A stretch of 64,000 nucleotides of DNA, taken from Hanstruepera flava (lineage in GTDB: Bacteria; Bacteroidota; Bacteroidia; Flavobacteriales; Flavobacteriaceae). The notes under the pieces were generated by a model. The model had not been told where the DNA came from and ran no database searches. It saw only the letters and a program-made list of their open reading frames with translations. A program made the translations under genes and the position numbers. Positions 51,559 through 60,961 of the stretch are shown here, one piece after another; positions within the stretch are counted from its first letter, which is position 1; every line of letters starts with the position of its first letter. The stretch spans positions 372,001-436,000 of the forward strand of contig NZ_JALJCW010000003.1 in NCBI RefSeq assembly GCF_023634025.1, given 5' to 3'.

Positions 51559-52845
51559 ATGAAAAAATGGCTTTACATTTTCTGTATAATACCTTCGTTG
51601 ATAATTGCACAACATAAATTAAGCGGCACTTTTTCGCCAGCAAGTGAGTTTACCTATGCATTTTTATATGAAGCTACACCTACAAGTGTTAATTACAATA
51701 ATCAAGTACAAGTAAAACCAGATGGCACGTTTGAAATTAAGCTTGATGAATCTATAAAAAAGGGCATTTACAAAATTGTATATGCAGTTCCACCTGAAGA
51801 CAACAATTTTGAAATTTTTTATGAAGGAAATGAAGATGTTGAACTGCAATTCGATTTAGAAAAAGGATTGAGTTTTACATCATCTAAAAGCAACTTACTT
51901 TGGACGTCTTATTCTGAAGCTATCTCAAAAATAAATGCTAAAATTAGTGCTTACTACACCAATAATCAGCAAAACGAAGCTCAACTTTTAGAGTTGTTTC
52001 AGCAATTAAAAAGCACACAAGATTCTTACGAAAAACAATCAGTAGGCACTATTGCGCATGCTTTTATTACATCAAACCGATTATACATACCTGAAACTGC
52101 TGAAGACGTTCAAACCTACTCCCAAAATATTATTAAGCATTATTTTGATAACATAGATTTTAGTAACCGTTGGATTCAAAGTTCAGATTATATTACAGAC
52201 CGTATTGTTGCTTATGTTTTTGCTATGCCTTCAGATGATGACTATTACAAAAGTGCGATTGATGAAACCGTTGCAGCAATTGGTAATAACCAAATAATAA
52301 AACTTACCATTTTACAAGAGCTGTGGCAAAACATGATACAAAACGATTTTTCTGAAGTTGCCCATTATATTAGTGACACCTATTTATTGGAACTTGCCAA
52401 ACAACAAAACAATGAGCTACTTGTAGAAACCTTAATGAGCTTTAAAAAAACGGCTGTTGGCATTCAAGCGCCTAATTTTAATATTACTACAAAACAATCC
52501 TTATACGATTTAAATTCGCATAACAATTATGTGCTTATTTTTTGGAGCAGTAGTTGTGGTCATTGTCTTGATGAATTACCAATTTTAAAATCTATTATTG
52601 TAGAATATCCTAATTATAAAGTTATTGCTTTTGGTATTGAAGACGAGACTGAAAATTGGAAAAACGTAATTATAAATTACCCAGAATTTATTCACGTAAT
52701 TGGTTTAAAAAAGTGGGATAATCCTGTAGTTGAAGATTATGGCATTCAAGGAACACCAAGCTATTTTATTTTGGATATGGATAAAACCATAATGGCTAAA
52801 CCTGATGATGTTGAAGAGTTAAAGGCGTTTTTGAAAAAAAACTAA
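51559..52845 (+). CDS. TlpA-like thiol-disulfide oxidoreductase with N-terminal DUF4369-like domain
   Basis: The 428-aa envelope protein has a signal peptide (KKWLYIFCIIPSLIIAQ, cleaved near 19), a beta-rich N-terminal domain (about 20-115) of the kind that heads TlpA proteins in Bacteroidota, a helical middle and a C-terminal thioredoxin fold (about 295-428) with active site C333-G-H-C336 (SSCGHCLDELPIL) and the cis-Pro loop GTPSYF. It should reduce or exchange disulfides in the periplasm. Its stop overlaps that of yraN by 4 bp. Confidence 0.86.
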   Translation: MKKWLYIFCIIPSLIIAQHKLSGTFSPASEFTYAFLYEATPTSVNYNNQVQVKPDGTFEIKLDESIKKGIYKIVYAVPPEDNNFEIFYEGNEDVELQFDLEKGLSFTSSKSNLLWTSYSEAISKINAKISAYYTNNQQNEAQLLELFQQLKSTQDSYEKQSVGTIAHAFITSNRLYIPETAEDVQTYSQNIIKHYFDNIDFSNRWIQSSDYITDRIVAYVFAMPSDDDYYKSAIDETVAAIGNNQIIKLTILQELWQNMIQNDFSEVAHYISDTYLLELAKQQNNELLVETLMSFKKTAVGIQAPNFNITTKQSLYDLNSHNNYVLIFWSSSCGHCLDELPILKSIIVEYPNYKVIAFGIEDETENWKNVIINYPEFIHVIGLKKWDNPVVEDYGIQGTPSYFILDMDKTIMAKPDDVEELKAFLKKN

Positions 52846-53201
52846 AAATGGAAAAAGGCGTTTTCTAGATGCTCAATATTGTAGTTTTTTCCTTCTTTAA
52901 CTATAGCAATAATATCAAAGCGTACTTCAACGTCTAAATCATTTACGGTAACATATTCATCAACTGCTTTTACCAAATTCTTAATTTGTTTAGGCTTTAC
53001 AAAATCTTGAGGATCTCCAAAATCTGCTGTTGATCTGGCTTTAACCTCAACAATGGCCAATACATCATTCAGCTGTGCAATAATATCAACTTCTGCCTTA
53101 TCAAATCGGTAATTGCGTTCTACTATATCATACCCGTTTTCTAAAAGATAATCTACAGCTAATTGCTCTCCTTTTTTGCCAAGTTCATTGTGTTGTGCCA
53201 T
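52842..53201 (-). CDS. YraN family (UPF0102) endonuclease-like protein
   Basis: The 119-aa protein (MAQHNELGKKGEQLAVDYL) has the family signatures GKKGEQLA, ILERNYR-like VERNYRFDKAEVDIIA, and VEVKARSTADFGDP, the last with the Glu-x-Lys of restriction-endonuclease-like folds. Nuclease activity is not proven in general. The ATG at 53201 was preferred to one two codons upstream (53207). Confidence 0.9.
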   Translation of the reverse strand: MAQHNELGKKGEQLAVDYLLENGYDIVERNYRFDKAEVDIIAQLNDVLAIVEVKARSTADFGDPQDFVKPKQIKNLVKAVDEYVTVNDLDVEVRFDIIAIVKEGKNYNIEHLENAFFHF

Positions 53202-53207
53202 AATCAC

Positions 53208-53225
53208 TTCCCACGAAAGTGGGAA
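53208..53225. repeat. 7-bp-arm palindrome between yraN and ldcA
   Basis: TTCCCAC (53208-53214), GAAA, GTGGGAA (53219-53225). There is no T-run, so it is not a terminator. The word resembles another dispersed repeat family seen in several bacterial phyla (from memory). Confidence 0.5.
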
Positions 53226-53231
53226 TCTTAT

Positions 53232-54248
53232 TTACTCCTCGAAAACCACAGTAGATTGCTCTTTACCAACTTTCATTTCAATAGTTCTTCCCAAAATCAT
53301 AGCGCGATTATCCTTTTCATGACCAGCAGGCATATTAAACGCAATAGGAAAATCGTATTCCGATAAGGCATCTAAAATCAATTGTTCTATAGAGCTTCCC
53401 CAAAGCGTGGTATTTTTACGAAGCTTACTCATATCGCCAACCAAAACACCTGCACATTCATCAAAATAGCCTGCGCGTTTCATGCTTTGCAACATGCGGT
53501 CAATATGATACTTATACTCGCCTATCTCTTCAATAAATAGAATTTTTCCAGATGTATCTATACTGGTTTTTGAGCCCAACATGGTATGCAACATCGTTAA
53601 ATTTCCTCCTACCAATTCACCCGATGCTGTCCCAACTCTATTATATTTTGAACCCTCTAAAGTATATGTCAACGGTTCTCCAAAAATCGCTTTTCTAAAG
53701 GTTTCAATAGATTCTGAAATATCGTTCAAATCATCTGTTAAACTGGTACACATTAAGGCGTGTATGCTTTCAAAGCCTTCATTATGAAATTGATTATGTA
53801 AAGCTGTAATATCACTATAGCCAATTAACCATTTCGCATTTTCTCTAAAGTTGGTGAAATCTAACTTATCTAAAATTCTAACCGTTCCATAACCGCCTCT
53901 AGCGCACCAAATAGCACTGACTGTTGGATTATCCATTGCTTTTTGAAAATCTTCACAGCGTTGGGCATCTGTGCCTGCAAAGTGATTATCCTGACTAAAC
54001 ACATGTTCACCAACAATAGCATGCAAACCCCAATTCTTTAATAAATCAACAGCTTGTTGAACCTCTTTTTGCCTGTTTTTTAAAATGCCCGAAGGTGCAA
54101 CAATAGCTACTGTATCGCCAGCTTTTAAATATGGTGGTTGTATCAAAGTTTTAGGTTTTATTTTTTTTGATTCATGAACTTGCGGTTGTTCCTTTTCTCC
54201 AAAAAAAAGGAGGCAGCACAAGCTAAATAATATGGTGATTTTTGACAT
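53232..54248 (-). CDS. ldcA: LD-carboxypeptidase, S66 family
   Basis: The 338-aa enzyme from MSKITILF (five codons after an upstream ATG at 54263) has a signal/anchor segment (about 2-16), then the S66 fold with VAIVAPSG near the N-terminus, [10 protein letters not shown], the nucleophile Ser in GYSDITALH and the Glu/His pair further on ([16 protein letters not shown] and NMPAGHEKD). S66 enzymes trim the terminal D-Ala from tetrapeptides during peptidoglycan recycling. A signal peptide suggests periplasmic action. It is divergent from metG. Confidence 0.9.
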   Translation of the reverse strand: MSKITILFSLCCLLFFGEKEQPQVHESKKIKPKTLIQPPYLKAGDTVAIVAPSGILKNRQKEVQQAVDLLKNWGLHAIVGEHVFSQDNHFAGTDAQRCEDFQKAMDNPTVSAIWCARGGYGTVRILDKLDFTNFRENAKWLIGYSDITALHNQFHNEGFESIHALMCTSLTDDLNDISESIETFRKAIFGEPLTYTLEGSKYNRVGTASGELVGGNLTMLHTMLGSKTSIDTSGKILFIEEIGEYKYHIDRMLQSMKRAGYFDECAGVLVGDMSKLRKNTTLWGSSIEQLILDALSEYDFPIAFNMPAGHEKDNRAMILGRTIEMKVGKEQSTVVFEE

Positions 54249-54291
54249 ATTGTAAATGTACATTTTTTTTCAGAAACGCTCTTAAATTACG

Positions 54292-54299
54292 TACTTTTG
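54292..54299 (+). promoter_or_regulatory. -7 element of metG
   Basis: TACTTTTG, a perfect TAnnTTTG, 21 bp before the ATG at 54321. Confidence 0.55.
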
Positions 54300-54320
54300 T
54301 GGCTTCATAAAATTAATACC

Positions 54321-56426
54321 ATGTCAAAACGATATACCATTACAGCTGCATTACCTTACACCAATGGACCAATTCATATTGGGCATTTAGCTGGTGTTTA
54401 CGTACCTGCTGATATTTATGCGCGCTATTTACGCTTAACAGGAAACGATGTCGCATTTATGTGTGGTAGTGACGAGCATGGTGTGCCTATTACAATAAAA
54501 GCAAAAAAGGAAGGTGTTACGCCTCAAGATATTGTAGATAAATATCATGCTATAATTAAAAAATCGTTTGAAGATTTTGGAATTACCTTTGATAATTACT
54601 CAAGAACATCCGCTAAAATTCATCACGATACAGCTCAAGAGTTTTTTAAAACACTTTATAATAAAGGTGAATTTATTGAAGAAGTAACCGAGCAATTATA
54701 CGACGAAGAAGCCAATCAGTTTTTAGCCGATAGATTTGTCACAGGAACCTGTCCGAAATGTGGAAATGAAGAAGCCTATGGCGATCAATGCGAGAATTGT
54801 GGAACCAGCTTAAATGCAACCGATTTAATCATTCCTAAATCGGCCATAACGGGAAACACACCTACTTTAAAGCAAACCAAACATTGGTTTTTACCATTGG
54901 ACAAACACGAAGATTTTTTAAAAGAATGGATTTTAAAAGGCCATAAAAAAGATTGGAAACCCAACGTTTACGGACAAGTAAAATCTTGGATTGATGACGG
55001 TTTGCGTCCAAGAGCTGTAACACGCGATTTAGATTGGGGAATTCCAGTGCCAGTTGAAGGCGCTGATGGCAAAGTACTTTACGTTTGGTTTGATGCGCCA
55101 ATTGGTTACATTTCTGCAACCAAAGAATGGGCAGAACGCGAAGGAAAAGATTGGGAACCATACTGGAAAGACGAAAATACAAAATTGGTTCACTTCATAG
55201 GAAAAGATAATATTGTGTTTCACTGTATCATTTTCCCAAGTATGCTAAAAGCAGAAGGTTCATATATTTTACCAGATAATGTGCCAGCAAACGAATTTTT
55301 AAATTTAGAAGGCAATAAACTATCGACTTCAAAAAACTGGGCAGTATGGTTACCTGATTATCTTGAAGATTTTCCTGGTCAACAAGATGTCTTGCGTTAT
55401 GCCTTAACAGCCAATGCACCAGAAACCAAAGACAACGATTTTACTTGGAAAGATTTTCAAGCTAGAAACAATAACGAGTTAGTGGCCATTTTTGGAAACT
55501 TTATAAACCGAGTTGTTGTTTTAACAAGAAAATATTATGAAGGTGTTGTTCCTGAACCTAGTAAATTGAGAGATATTGATGAGAAAACATTAGCAGCATT
55601 AAGAGCTTATCCTGAAGTGATAAGTAGTTCTATAGAACGTTATCGTTTTCGTGAAGCAAGTCAGGAATTGATGAATCTAGCGCGATTGGGAAACAAGTAT
55701 TTAGCTGACGAAGAACCTTGGAAAGTAATCAAAGAAGACGAAGCACGCACCAAAACCATTATGTATATTGCTTTACAAATTGCAGGTGCTTTGGCTATTT
55801 TGAGCGAGCCGTTTTTACCGTTTACTTCTAAAAAATTAAAAGAAATACTTGCAATGGAAACACCCGAAATGGCAGGAGGATATATAAGTGATAGGTTTAT
55901 AAAAGGTGTTAGTTGGAAGAATCTTAAGGATAGAATTTCGCTTGATAATTTTATTAAACCCGGACATTGTATTGAAGAACCTCAATTACTTTTTACAAAA
56001 ATTGAAGATAAAGACATTCAAGCACAATTAGACAAACTAGAGACAAGTAAAAAGGCCAATGAAGCTGCCAATAAAGTGGCTGAACCACAAAAAGAAGAAA
56101 TCACTTTTGATGATTTTACAAAGTTAGATTTACGTGTAGGAACGATTATTGAAGCCGAAAAAATGCCGAAAGCCAAAAAACTTTTAGTTTTAAAAGTTGA
56201 TACAGGTATTGACACAAGAACCATAGTTTCTGGTATTGCTGAAAGCTTTACTGCCGAAGAAGTAATTGGAAAACGCGTTACCGTTTTAGTGAATTTAGCA
56301 CCAAGAAAATTACGTGGTGTTGAAAGCGAAGGTATGATTTTAATGACCGAAAGCCCTGAAGGTAAGTTGGTGTTTGTAAATCCTGATGCAAACCAAGACG
56401 TTGCTAATGGTCTACAAATAAGTTAA
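54321..56426 (+). CDS. metG: Methionyl-tRNA synthetase with C-terminal tRNA-binding domain
   Basis: The 701-aa class I synthetase has HIGH (H19-H22 in PIHIGHLAG), a zinc knuckle with CPKC and CENC (about 150-165), the KMSKS equivalent NKLSTSK, and a C-terminal tRNA-binding (EMAP-like) domain (about 595-701; [14 protein letters not shown]). The start is the ATG at 54321; an in-frame TTG at 54297 lies in the -7 element and is rejected. The methyltransferase gene begins 2 bp after the stop. Confidence 0.96.
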   Translation: MSKRYTITAALPYTNGPIHIGHLAGVYVPADIYARYLRLTGNDVAFMCGSDEHGVPITIKAKKEGVTPQDIVDKYHAIIKKSFEDFGITFDNYSRTSAKIHHDTAQEFFKTLYNKGEFIEEVTEQLYDEEANQFLADRFVTGTCPKCGNEEAYGDQCENCGTSLNATDLIIPKSAITGNTPTLKQTKHWFLPLDKHEDFLKEWILKGHKKDWKPNVYGQVKSWIDDGLRPRAVTRDLDWGIPVPVEGADGKVLYVWFDAPIGYISATKEWAEREGKDWEPYWKDENTKLVHFIGKDNIVFHCIIFPSMLKAEGSYILPDNVPANEFLNLEGNKLSTSKNWAVWLPDYLEDFPGQQDVLRYALTANAPETKDNDFTWKDFQARNNNELVAIFGNFINRVVVLTRKYYEGVVPEPSKLRDIDEKTLAALRAYPEVISSSIERYRFREASQELMNLARLGNKYLADEEPWKVIKEDEARTKTIMYIALQIAGALAILSEPFLPFTSKKLKEILAMETPEMAGGYISDRFIKGVSWKNLKDRISLDNFIKPGHCIEEPQLLFTKIEDKDIQAQLDKLETSKKANEAANKVAEPQKEEITFDDFTKLDLRVGTIIEAEKMPKAKKLLVLKVDTGIDTRTIVSGIAESFTAEEVIGKRVTVLVNLAPRKLRGVESEGMILMTESPEGKLVFVNPDANQDVANGLQIS

Positions 56427-56428
56427 CA

Positions 56429-57049
56429 ATGAATTTTGAATCGCATTGGAATAAGGCTTTTGAAAAAGAAGATTCTCAATTAGGTTGGTTTGAAGAAAAC
56501 CCTGCTCAAACTATGCAACTTGTTACATCCTGTAACCTTGAACAGGATTCTAGAATCTTGACGGTAGGTGCTGGTACCACCACATTAATTGACAATTTGT
56601 TGGATGCGGGTTTTCAAAATATTTTTGCAAACGATTTAAGCACTGTTGCATTAAATAAACTAAAACTTCGTATTCAAGGTACATATCAGTATGATTTAAC
56701 ATGTATAGCTGACGATTTAACCAACCCAACAAAATTGAAAGAATTAAAACCTGTTGACCTATGGATTGATCGAGCTGTATTGCATTTCTTTTTAAAACCT
56801 GAAGAGCAAGAAAGCTATTTTAATTTACTCACGACAAAGGTATCGCAAAATGGTTATGCACTTATAGCCGTTTTTGCCACTAATGGTGCCGAAAAATGTT
56901 GCGGGTTACCATTACAGCGTTACAGCCTAGAGATGTTACAAGAAAAATTAGGGAAAGATTTTAAACTTGTAGACAGCTTCAACTATACGTTTATAAATCC
57001 TTTTGGTGGTGAACGCCCATATATTTATACATTGTTCAAGAAAGCATAA
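56429..57049 (+). CDS. Class I SAM-dependent methyltransferase
   Basis: The 206-aa protein has a Rossmann SAM loop (ILTVGAGTTTLIDNLLDAG, about 44-62), acidic NDLSTVALNKL and D in PVDLWIDRAVLHFFL. A Cys pair CCGLP and the closing NPFGGERPYIYTLFKK are typical of the TPMT/thiol-methyltransferase-like group, but the substrate is unknown. Stop and the tex ATG overlap by one base (TAATG). Confidence 0.85.
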   Translation: MNFESHWNKAFEKEDSQLGWFEENPAQTMQLVTSCNLEQDSRILTVGAGTTTLIDNLLDAGFQNIFANDLSTVALNKLKLRIQGTYQYDLTCIADDLTNPTKLKELKPVDLWIDRAVLHFFLKPEEQESYFNLLTTKVSQNGYALIAVFATNGAEKCCGLPLQRYSLEMLQEKLGKDFKLVDSFNYTFINPFGGERPYIYTLFKKA

Positions 57050-59172
57050 TGCAACTTATTAACTATATAGTATCATCTACCAACTTACCTGAAGTTGGTG
57101 TAAAAAACACCATTAACTTGCTTAACGATGCATGTACTGTTCCGTTTATTTCACGTTACAGAAAAGAAGCTACAGGAAATCTGGATGAAGTTCAAATAGG
57201 TGATATTGTAAAATACAAAGAACTCTTTGAGGCGCTTGAAAAACGTAAAGCAGCTATTTTAAAGGCACTTGAAGAACAAGATGTTTTAACGTCAGAATTA
57301 GAACAAAAAGTAAACGAAACTCAAGATATTACAACACTTGAAGACATTTACTTGCCATACAAAAAAAGCCGAAAAACAAAAGCTGATATTGCTAAAGCTA
57401 ACGGATTAGAACCTTTAGCTAAAATCATAATGAGTCAAAACGCTCACGATATTGAAAGCATAGCATATAAATATGTAAAAGATGCTGTTGGTTCGGTTGA
57501 TGATGCTCTAGAAGGTGCACGACATATTATTGCCGAATGGATTAATGAACGTACTGATATCAGAAATAATATTCGTTATCAATTAGAACGTTTTGCAACC
57601 ATTGCAACTAAAGTTGTTAAAAAGAAAGCCGATGAAGAAGGCGCTCAAAAATTCCGTGATTATTTTGATTGGAGCGAGTCGTTGAGTCGTATTCCTTCAC
57701 ATCGTTTGTTAGCCATTTTACGTACCGAAAACGAAGGATTTATTCGTGTGAAAATTGAAATTGATGATGAACGTGCTTTAGATAAAATTGCGCAACGTAT
57801 TATAAAATCTGACAATGCGTGTTCTGATCAAATTGAGATCGCTATAAAAGATGCATACAAACGATTGTTGTTGCCATCATTGAGCAATGAAGCATTACAA
57901 AATGCAAAAGAAAAAGCCGATGAAGCTGCGATAACTGTTTTTGCCAAAAACCTAAAACAATTGTTGTTGGGCTCACCATTAGGAGAAAAACGTGTTTTGG
58001 CTATCGATCCTGGTTTTAGAACCGGTTGTAAAGTAGTGTGTTTAGATGCGCAAGGGCAACTTAAACATAATGAAACCATTTATCCGCATGCGCCTAAAAA
58101 TGATAGCGCAGGCGCAATAAAAAAAATAAGCACACTTGCTGAAGCTTATAAAATTGAAGCTATTGCTATTGGAAACGGAACCGCTTCGCGTGAAACAGAA
58201 TCGCTGATTAGACGTATTCGTTTTAAAAATGATATTCAAGTATTTGTGGTAAGTGAAGCAGGAGCTAGTATTTATTCGGCTTCAAAAATTGCTAGAGAAG
58301 AATTTCCTAATTATGACGTTACGGTTAGAGGCGCTGTTTCTATTGGTCGTCGTTTGCAAGATCCATTGGCAGAGTTGGTGAAAATTGATGCAAAATCTAT
58401 TGGTGTTGGGCAATATCAGCATGATGTTGATCAAACCAAGCTAAAAACCGAACTAGATACTGTTGTAGAAAGTTGCGTGAATGCTGTTGGTGTTAATCTA
58501 AATACAGCTAGTAAAAGTTTGTTGAGTTATGTATCAGGAATTGGTCCTAAATTAGCCGAAAACATTGTGAATTATCGCGATGAACATGGTGCATTTTCTT
58601 CAAGAACCGATTTAAAAAAAGTACCACGTTTAGGTGACAAAGCTTTTGAGCAAGGATCCGCATTCTTAAGAATTAAAGAGGCTAAAAACCCGTTAGATGA
58701 TTCTGCTGTGCATCCTGAAAGCTATGGTATTGTAAAAGCTATTGCAAAAAATGAAGGAAAACGTGTTTCTGAACTTATAGGAAACTCTGCTGTTTTAAAT
58801 GGTATTGATTTAAAACCCTATTGTACAGATACAGTTGGTTTGCCAACACTTAAAGACATCATAAAAGAACTTGAAAAACCAGGATTAGATATTAGAGAAC
58901 AAGCCAAAGTGTTTACTTTTAATCAAAATATAAAAACCATCAATGATTTGCAAGAAGGGCAATTGCTTCCGGGAATTGTCAATAATGTAACCAATTTTGG
59001 GGCTTTTGTTGATATTGGAATTAAAGAAAGCGGCTTGATTCATATTTCAAACTTATCAGATGGTTTTGTAAGTGATGTTAGTGCCTATATTAGTTTGCAC
59101 GAGCAGGTCATTGTAAAAGTATTGGAGGTTGATGTTCCGCGCAAGCGCATTCAATTAAAACTGCACAAATAA
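57049..59172 (+). CDS. tex: Tex family RNA-binding transcription accessory protein
   Basis: The 707-aa protein has the Tex order: helical N-terminal domain, a YqgF/RuvC-like nuclease fold (about 310-450; VLAIDPGFRTGCKVVCLD), a helix-hairpin-helix region (LNTASKSLLSYVSGIGPKLAENIVNYR, about 485-510) and a C-terminal S1 RNA-binding domain (about 635-707; GIVNNVTNFGAFVDIGIKESGLIHIS). It acts on transcription or RNA turnover. Coupled to the methyltransferase upstream. Confidence 0.94.
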   Translation: MQLINYIVSSTNLPEVGVKNTINLLNDACTVPFISRYRKEATGNLDEVQIGDIVKYKELFEALEKRKAAILKALEEQDVLTSELEQKVNETQDITTLEDIYLPYKKSRKTKADIAKANGLEPLAKIIMSQNAHDIESIAYKYVKDAVGSVDDALEGARHIIAEWINERTDIRNNIRYQLERFATIATKVVKKKADEEGAQKFRDYFDWSESLSRIPSHRLLAILRTENEGFIRVKIEIDDERALDKIAQRIIKSDNACSDQIEIAIKDAYKRLLLPSLSNEALQNAKEKADEAAITVFAKNLKQLLLGSPLGEKRVLAIDPGFRTGCKVVCLDAQGQLKHNETIYPHAPKNDSAGAIKKISTLAEAYKIEAIAIGNGTASRETESLIRRIRFKNDIQVFVVSEAGASIYSASKIAREEFPNYDVTVRGAVSIGRRLQDPLAELVKIDAKSIGVGQYQHDVDQTKLKTELDTVVESCVNAVGVNLNTASKSLLSYVSGIGPKLAENIVNYRDEHGAFSSRTDLKKVPRLGDKAFEQGSAFLRIKEAKNPLDDSAVHPESYGIVKAIAKNEGKRVSELIGNSAVLNGIDLKPYCTDTVGLPTLKDIIKELEKPGLDIREQAKVFTFNQNIKTINDLQEGQLLPGIVNNVTNFGAFVDIGIKESGLIHISNLSDGFVSDVSAYISLHEQVIVKVLEVDVPRKRIQLKLHK

Positions 59173-59204
59173 ATTAGTTAATATTTAGTATTTTTAAAGA
59201 AAAA

Positions 59205-60041
59205 ATGAAAACACTTCTCTATTTATTAACTATTGCCTTTTTATCAATTTCTTCTTTTTCTCAAAATTACGATATTATTCTAAAAACAAATGGCGAAGAA
59301 ATGGTAGGTCATGTAAACAGTATTGATGACAGAACTATAGATTTTAACTATAAAAATGAAACTCTTCATTATAAAGTTGACAAGATCGATATCGCAAAAA
59401 TAACTTTTGCTTCAGGGCGTGTGCAATTTTTTAATTCAACGCAAGCTAATGGCAGTAATGCAATCGTTGAAAACCATCACAATAAAGTAGCCGTTTTGCC
59501 TTTTGCTTATATTAAAGACGAACGTGATGGCTCAAAATCTGTTTCTAATAGAATTCAAGAAGAAACCTATACATTATTTAAAAATCACAATACAAATCTT
59601 GAATATCAAGATCCTCGAACTACAAATGCTCTTTTAATTAAAGCAGGAGTAACAAACAATAACATCGCAGGTTATACCATGGGAGAGATTTGCCATATCT
59701 TAGGTGTTGAGTATGTTATTCAAGGAACCGTCTCTGTACAAAAGACAAGTAAAAGCACTTATGGCGGTACAGCTTCTACTTCAAAACAATCAGGAAATGC
59801 ACGTGTAGATAAAAATGGTAATTTGATAGGCAACGTATTTGGCGATGGTAAAAGTAAAACTTACAGCGCCAATACATCCTCTACAATTCAAAATTATGGA
59901 ACTTCTATGGTTATGAATATTTATAATGATAGAGGTGATAATTTATTTAGTCAAGAGCATGAATCTTTTTGGAATACAGAAGATGCCTATAAAATTACCT
60001 TAAAGTATCTTGCAAAAAGAACACCATTTTACAAAAAATGA
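59205..60041 (+). CDS. Secreted CsgG/LpoB-like protein
   Basis: The 278-aa protein has a signal peptide (KTLLYLLTIAFLSISSFSQ) and a region reminiscent of CsgG/LpoB/TolB-type folds: KVAVLPFAYIKDERDG (about 97-112), then GEICHILGVEYVIQGTVSV (about 158-176) and a Ser/Thr/Gly-rich loop (STYGGTASTSKQSG). These motifs sense or build envelope pores in other bacteria, but similarity is weak and no curli genes are nearby. The N-terminal 90 residues (GEEMVGHV, DKIDIAKITFASGRVQ) are unplaced. It precedes ferritin by 52 bp. Confidence 0.55.
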   Translation: MKTLLYLLTIAFLSISSFSQNYDIILKTNGEEMVGHVNSIDDRTIDFNYKNETLHYKVDKIDIAKITFASGRVQFFNSTQANGSNAIVENHHNKVAVLPFAYIKDERDGSKSVSNRIQEETYTLFKNHNTNLEYQDPRTTNALLIKAGVTNNNIAGYTMGEICHILGVEYVIQGTVSVQKTSKSTYGGTASTSKQSGNARVDKNGNLIGNVFGDGKSKTYSANTSSTIQNYGTSMVMNIYNDRGDNLFSQEHESFWNTEDAYKITLKYLAKRTPFYKK

Positions 60042-60093
60042 TTATTAAAACCTTACCTAATCTGTATACAATTTCATCTAAAAGAAAAATATT

Positions 60094-60612
60094 ATGTTAT
60101 CAAAAAAAATAGAAAAAGCGTTAAATGATCAAATTAGAGTTGAAGCCGAATCCTCTCAAATCTATTTAGCAATGGCTTGTTGGGCTGAAGTAAAAGGGCT
60201 TGAAGGTGTTGCTGGTTTTATGTACTCACAATCTGATGAAGAACGTGCGCATATGCTTAAATTGGTTAGGTATGTAAACGAACGTGGTGGACATGCTCAT
60301 GTTTCAGCATTAAAAGCACCAAATGTGACTTTTAAATCGTTTAAGGAAATGTTCGAAAAACTGTTTGAACATGAAGTGTTTGTATCCGAAAGCATTAATG
60401 AATTGGTTCATATCGCTTTACAGGAAAAAGACTATTCCACGCATAACTTCTTACAATGGTATGTTGCTGAACAAATTGAGGAAGAAGCTATGGCTCGCAC
60501 CATTCTTGATAAAATAAATATGATAGGAAACGATAAAGGTGGTTTGTATTTATTCGATAGAGACATTCAGCAAATGACTGTTAGTACAGCGGCTTCTGAA
60601 AGCCCTGAATAA
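60094..60612 (+). CDS. Ferritin (non-heme)
   Basis: The 172-aa four-helix protein stores iron. Ferroxidase residues are visible at the family spacing: E17, Y24, E50 and H53, with further Glu in the long helix (EQIEEEAMARTIL, about 130-142). It lacks the bacterioferritin heme Met. It should form a 24-mer cage. Its stop is followed by a short gap and a small Cys-rich gene with its own promoter. Confidence 0.94.
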   Translation: MLSKKIEKALNDQIRVEAESSQIYLAMACWAEVKGLEGVAGFMYSQSDEERAHMLKLVRYVNERGGHAHVSALKAPNVTFKSFKEMFEKLFEHEVFVSESINELVHIALQEKDYSTHNFLQWYVAEQIEEEAMARTILDKINMIGNDKGGLYLFDRDIQQMTVSTAASESPE

Positions 60613-60651
60613 TTTTAACAATTAAGTTTATTTAGAATTAATAAAAATAAT

Positions 60652-60659
60652 TATTTTTG
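60652..60659 (+). promoter_or_regulatory. -7 element of the 58-aa Cys-rich ORF
   Basis: TATTTTTG, perfect TAnnTTTG, 26 bp before the TTG start at 60686. Confidence 0.5.
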
Positions 60660-60685
60660 CCTCACATTCTACAAGTTAGCATACA

Positions 60686-60862
60686 TTGGGCAAGAATAAA
60701 AAAGAAAAAAAGCAACAAAAAAAAGCTTTAAAAACCTTACATAAGGCAGGCGTTATTAATGCTGATAAGGTAAAAAGTAAGTGTTGCAAAAAGTATAAAA
60801 AAGGTGAAAACAAACGTTGTGGCAAATGCCCATGCTTTGATTTACTTAAAAAGGTAGCCTAG
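60686..60862 (+). CDS. Small Lys/Cys-rich protein, 58 aa (TTG start)
   Basis: The ORF encodes a very basic N-terminal half (GKNKKEKKQQKKALK) and a Cys cluster CCKKYKKGENKRCGKCPC with five Cys, ending FDLLKKVA. The Cys spacing (CC-x9-CxxCxC) suggests a small zinc or iron-sulfur knuckle. The TTG start is supported by a perfect -7 element 26 bp upstream and the lack of an in-frame ATG before the motif. Its position between ferritin and a sulfur gene cluster is suggestive, but no function is known. Confidence 0.6.
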   Translation: MGKNKKEKKQQKKALKTLHKAGVINADKVKSKCCKKYKKGENKRCGKCPCFDLLKKVA

Positions 60863-60961
60863 TTATAACTTCTCATATAATTATTGATTACATCTTAGTA
60901 TGACTAAAATCATGTTTTAAAAACTTTATAGGTCGTAATTTTACTGTATAAATGTAAGATT

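Noticed and set aside
54297-54320. In-frame TTG extension of metG
   Set aside because: It falls in the TACTTTTG promoter element; the ATG at 54321 matches the conserved start.
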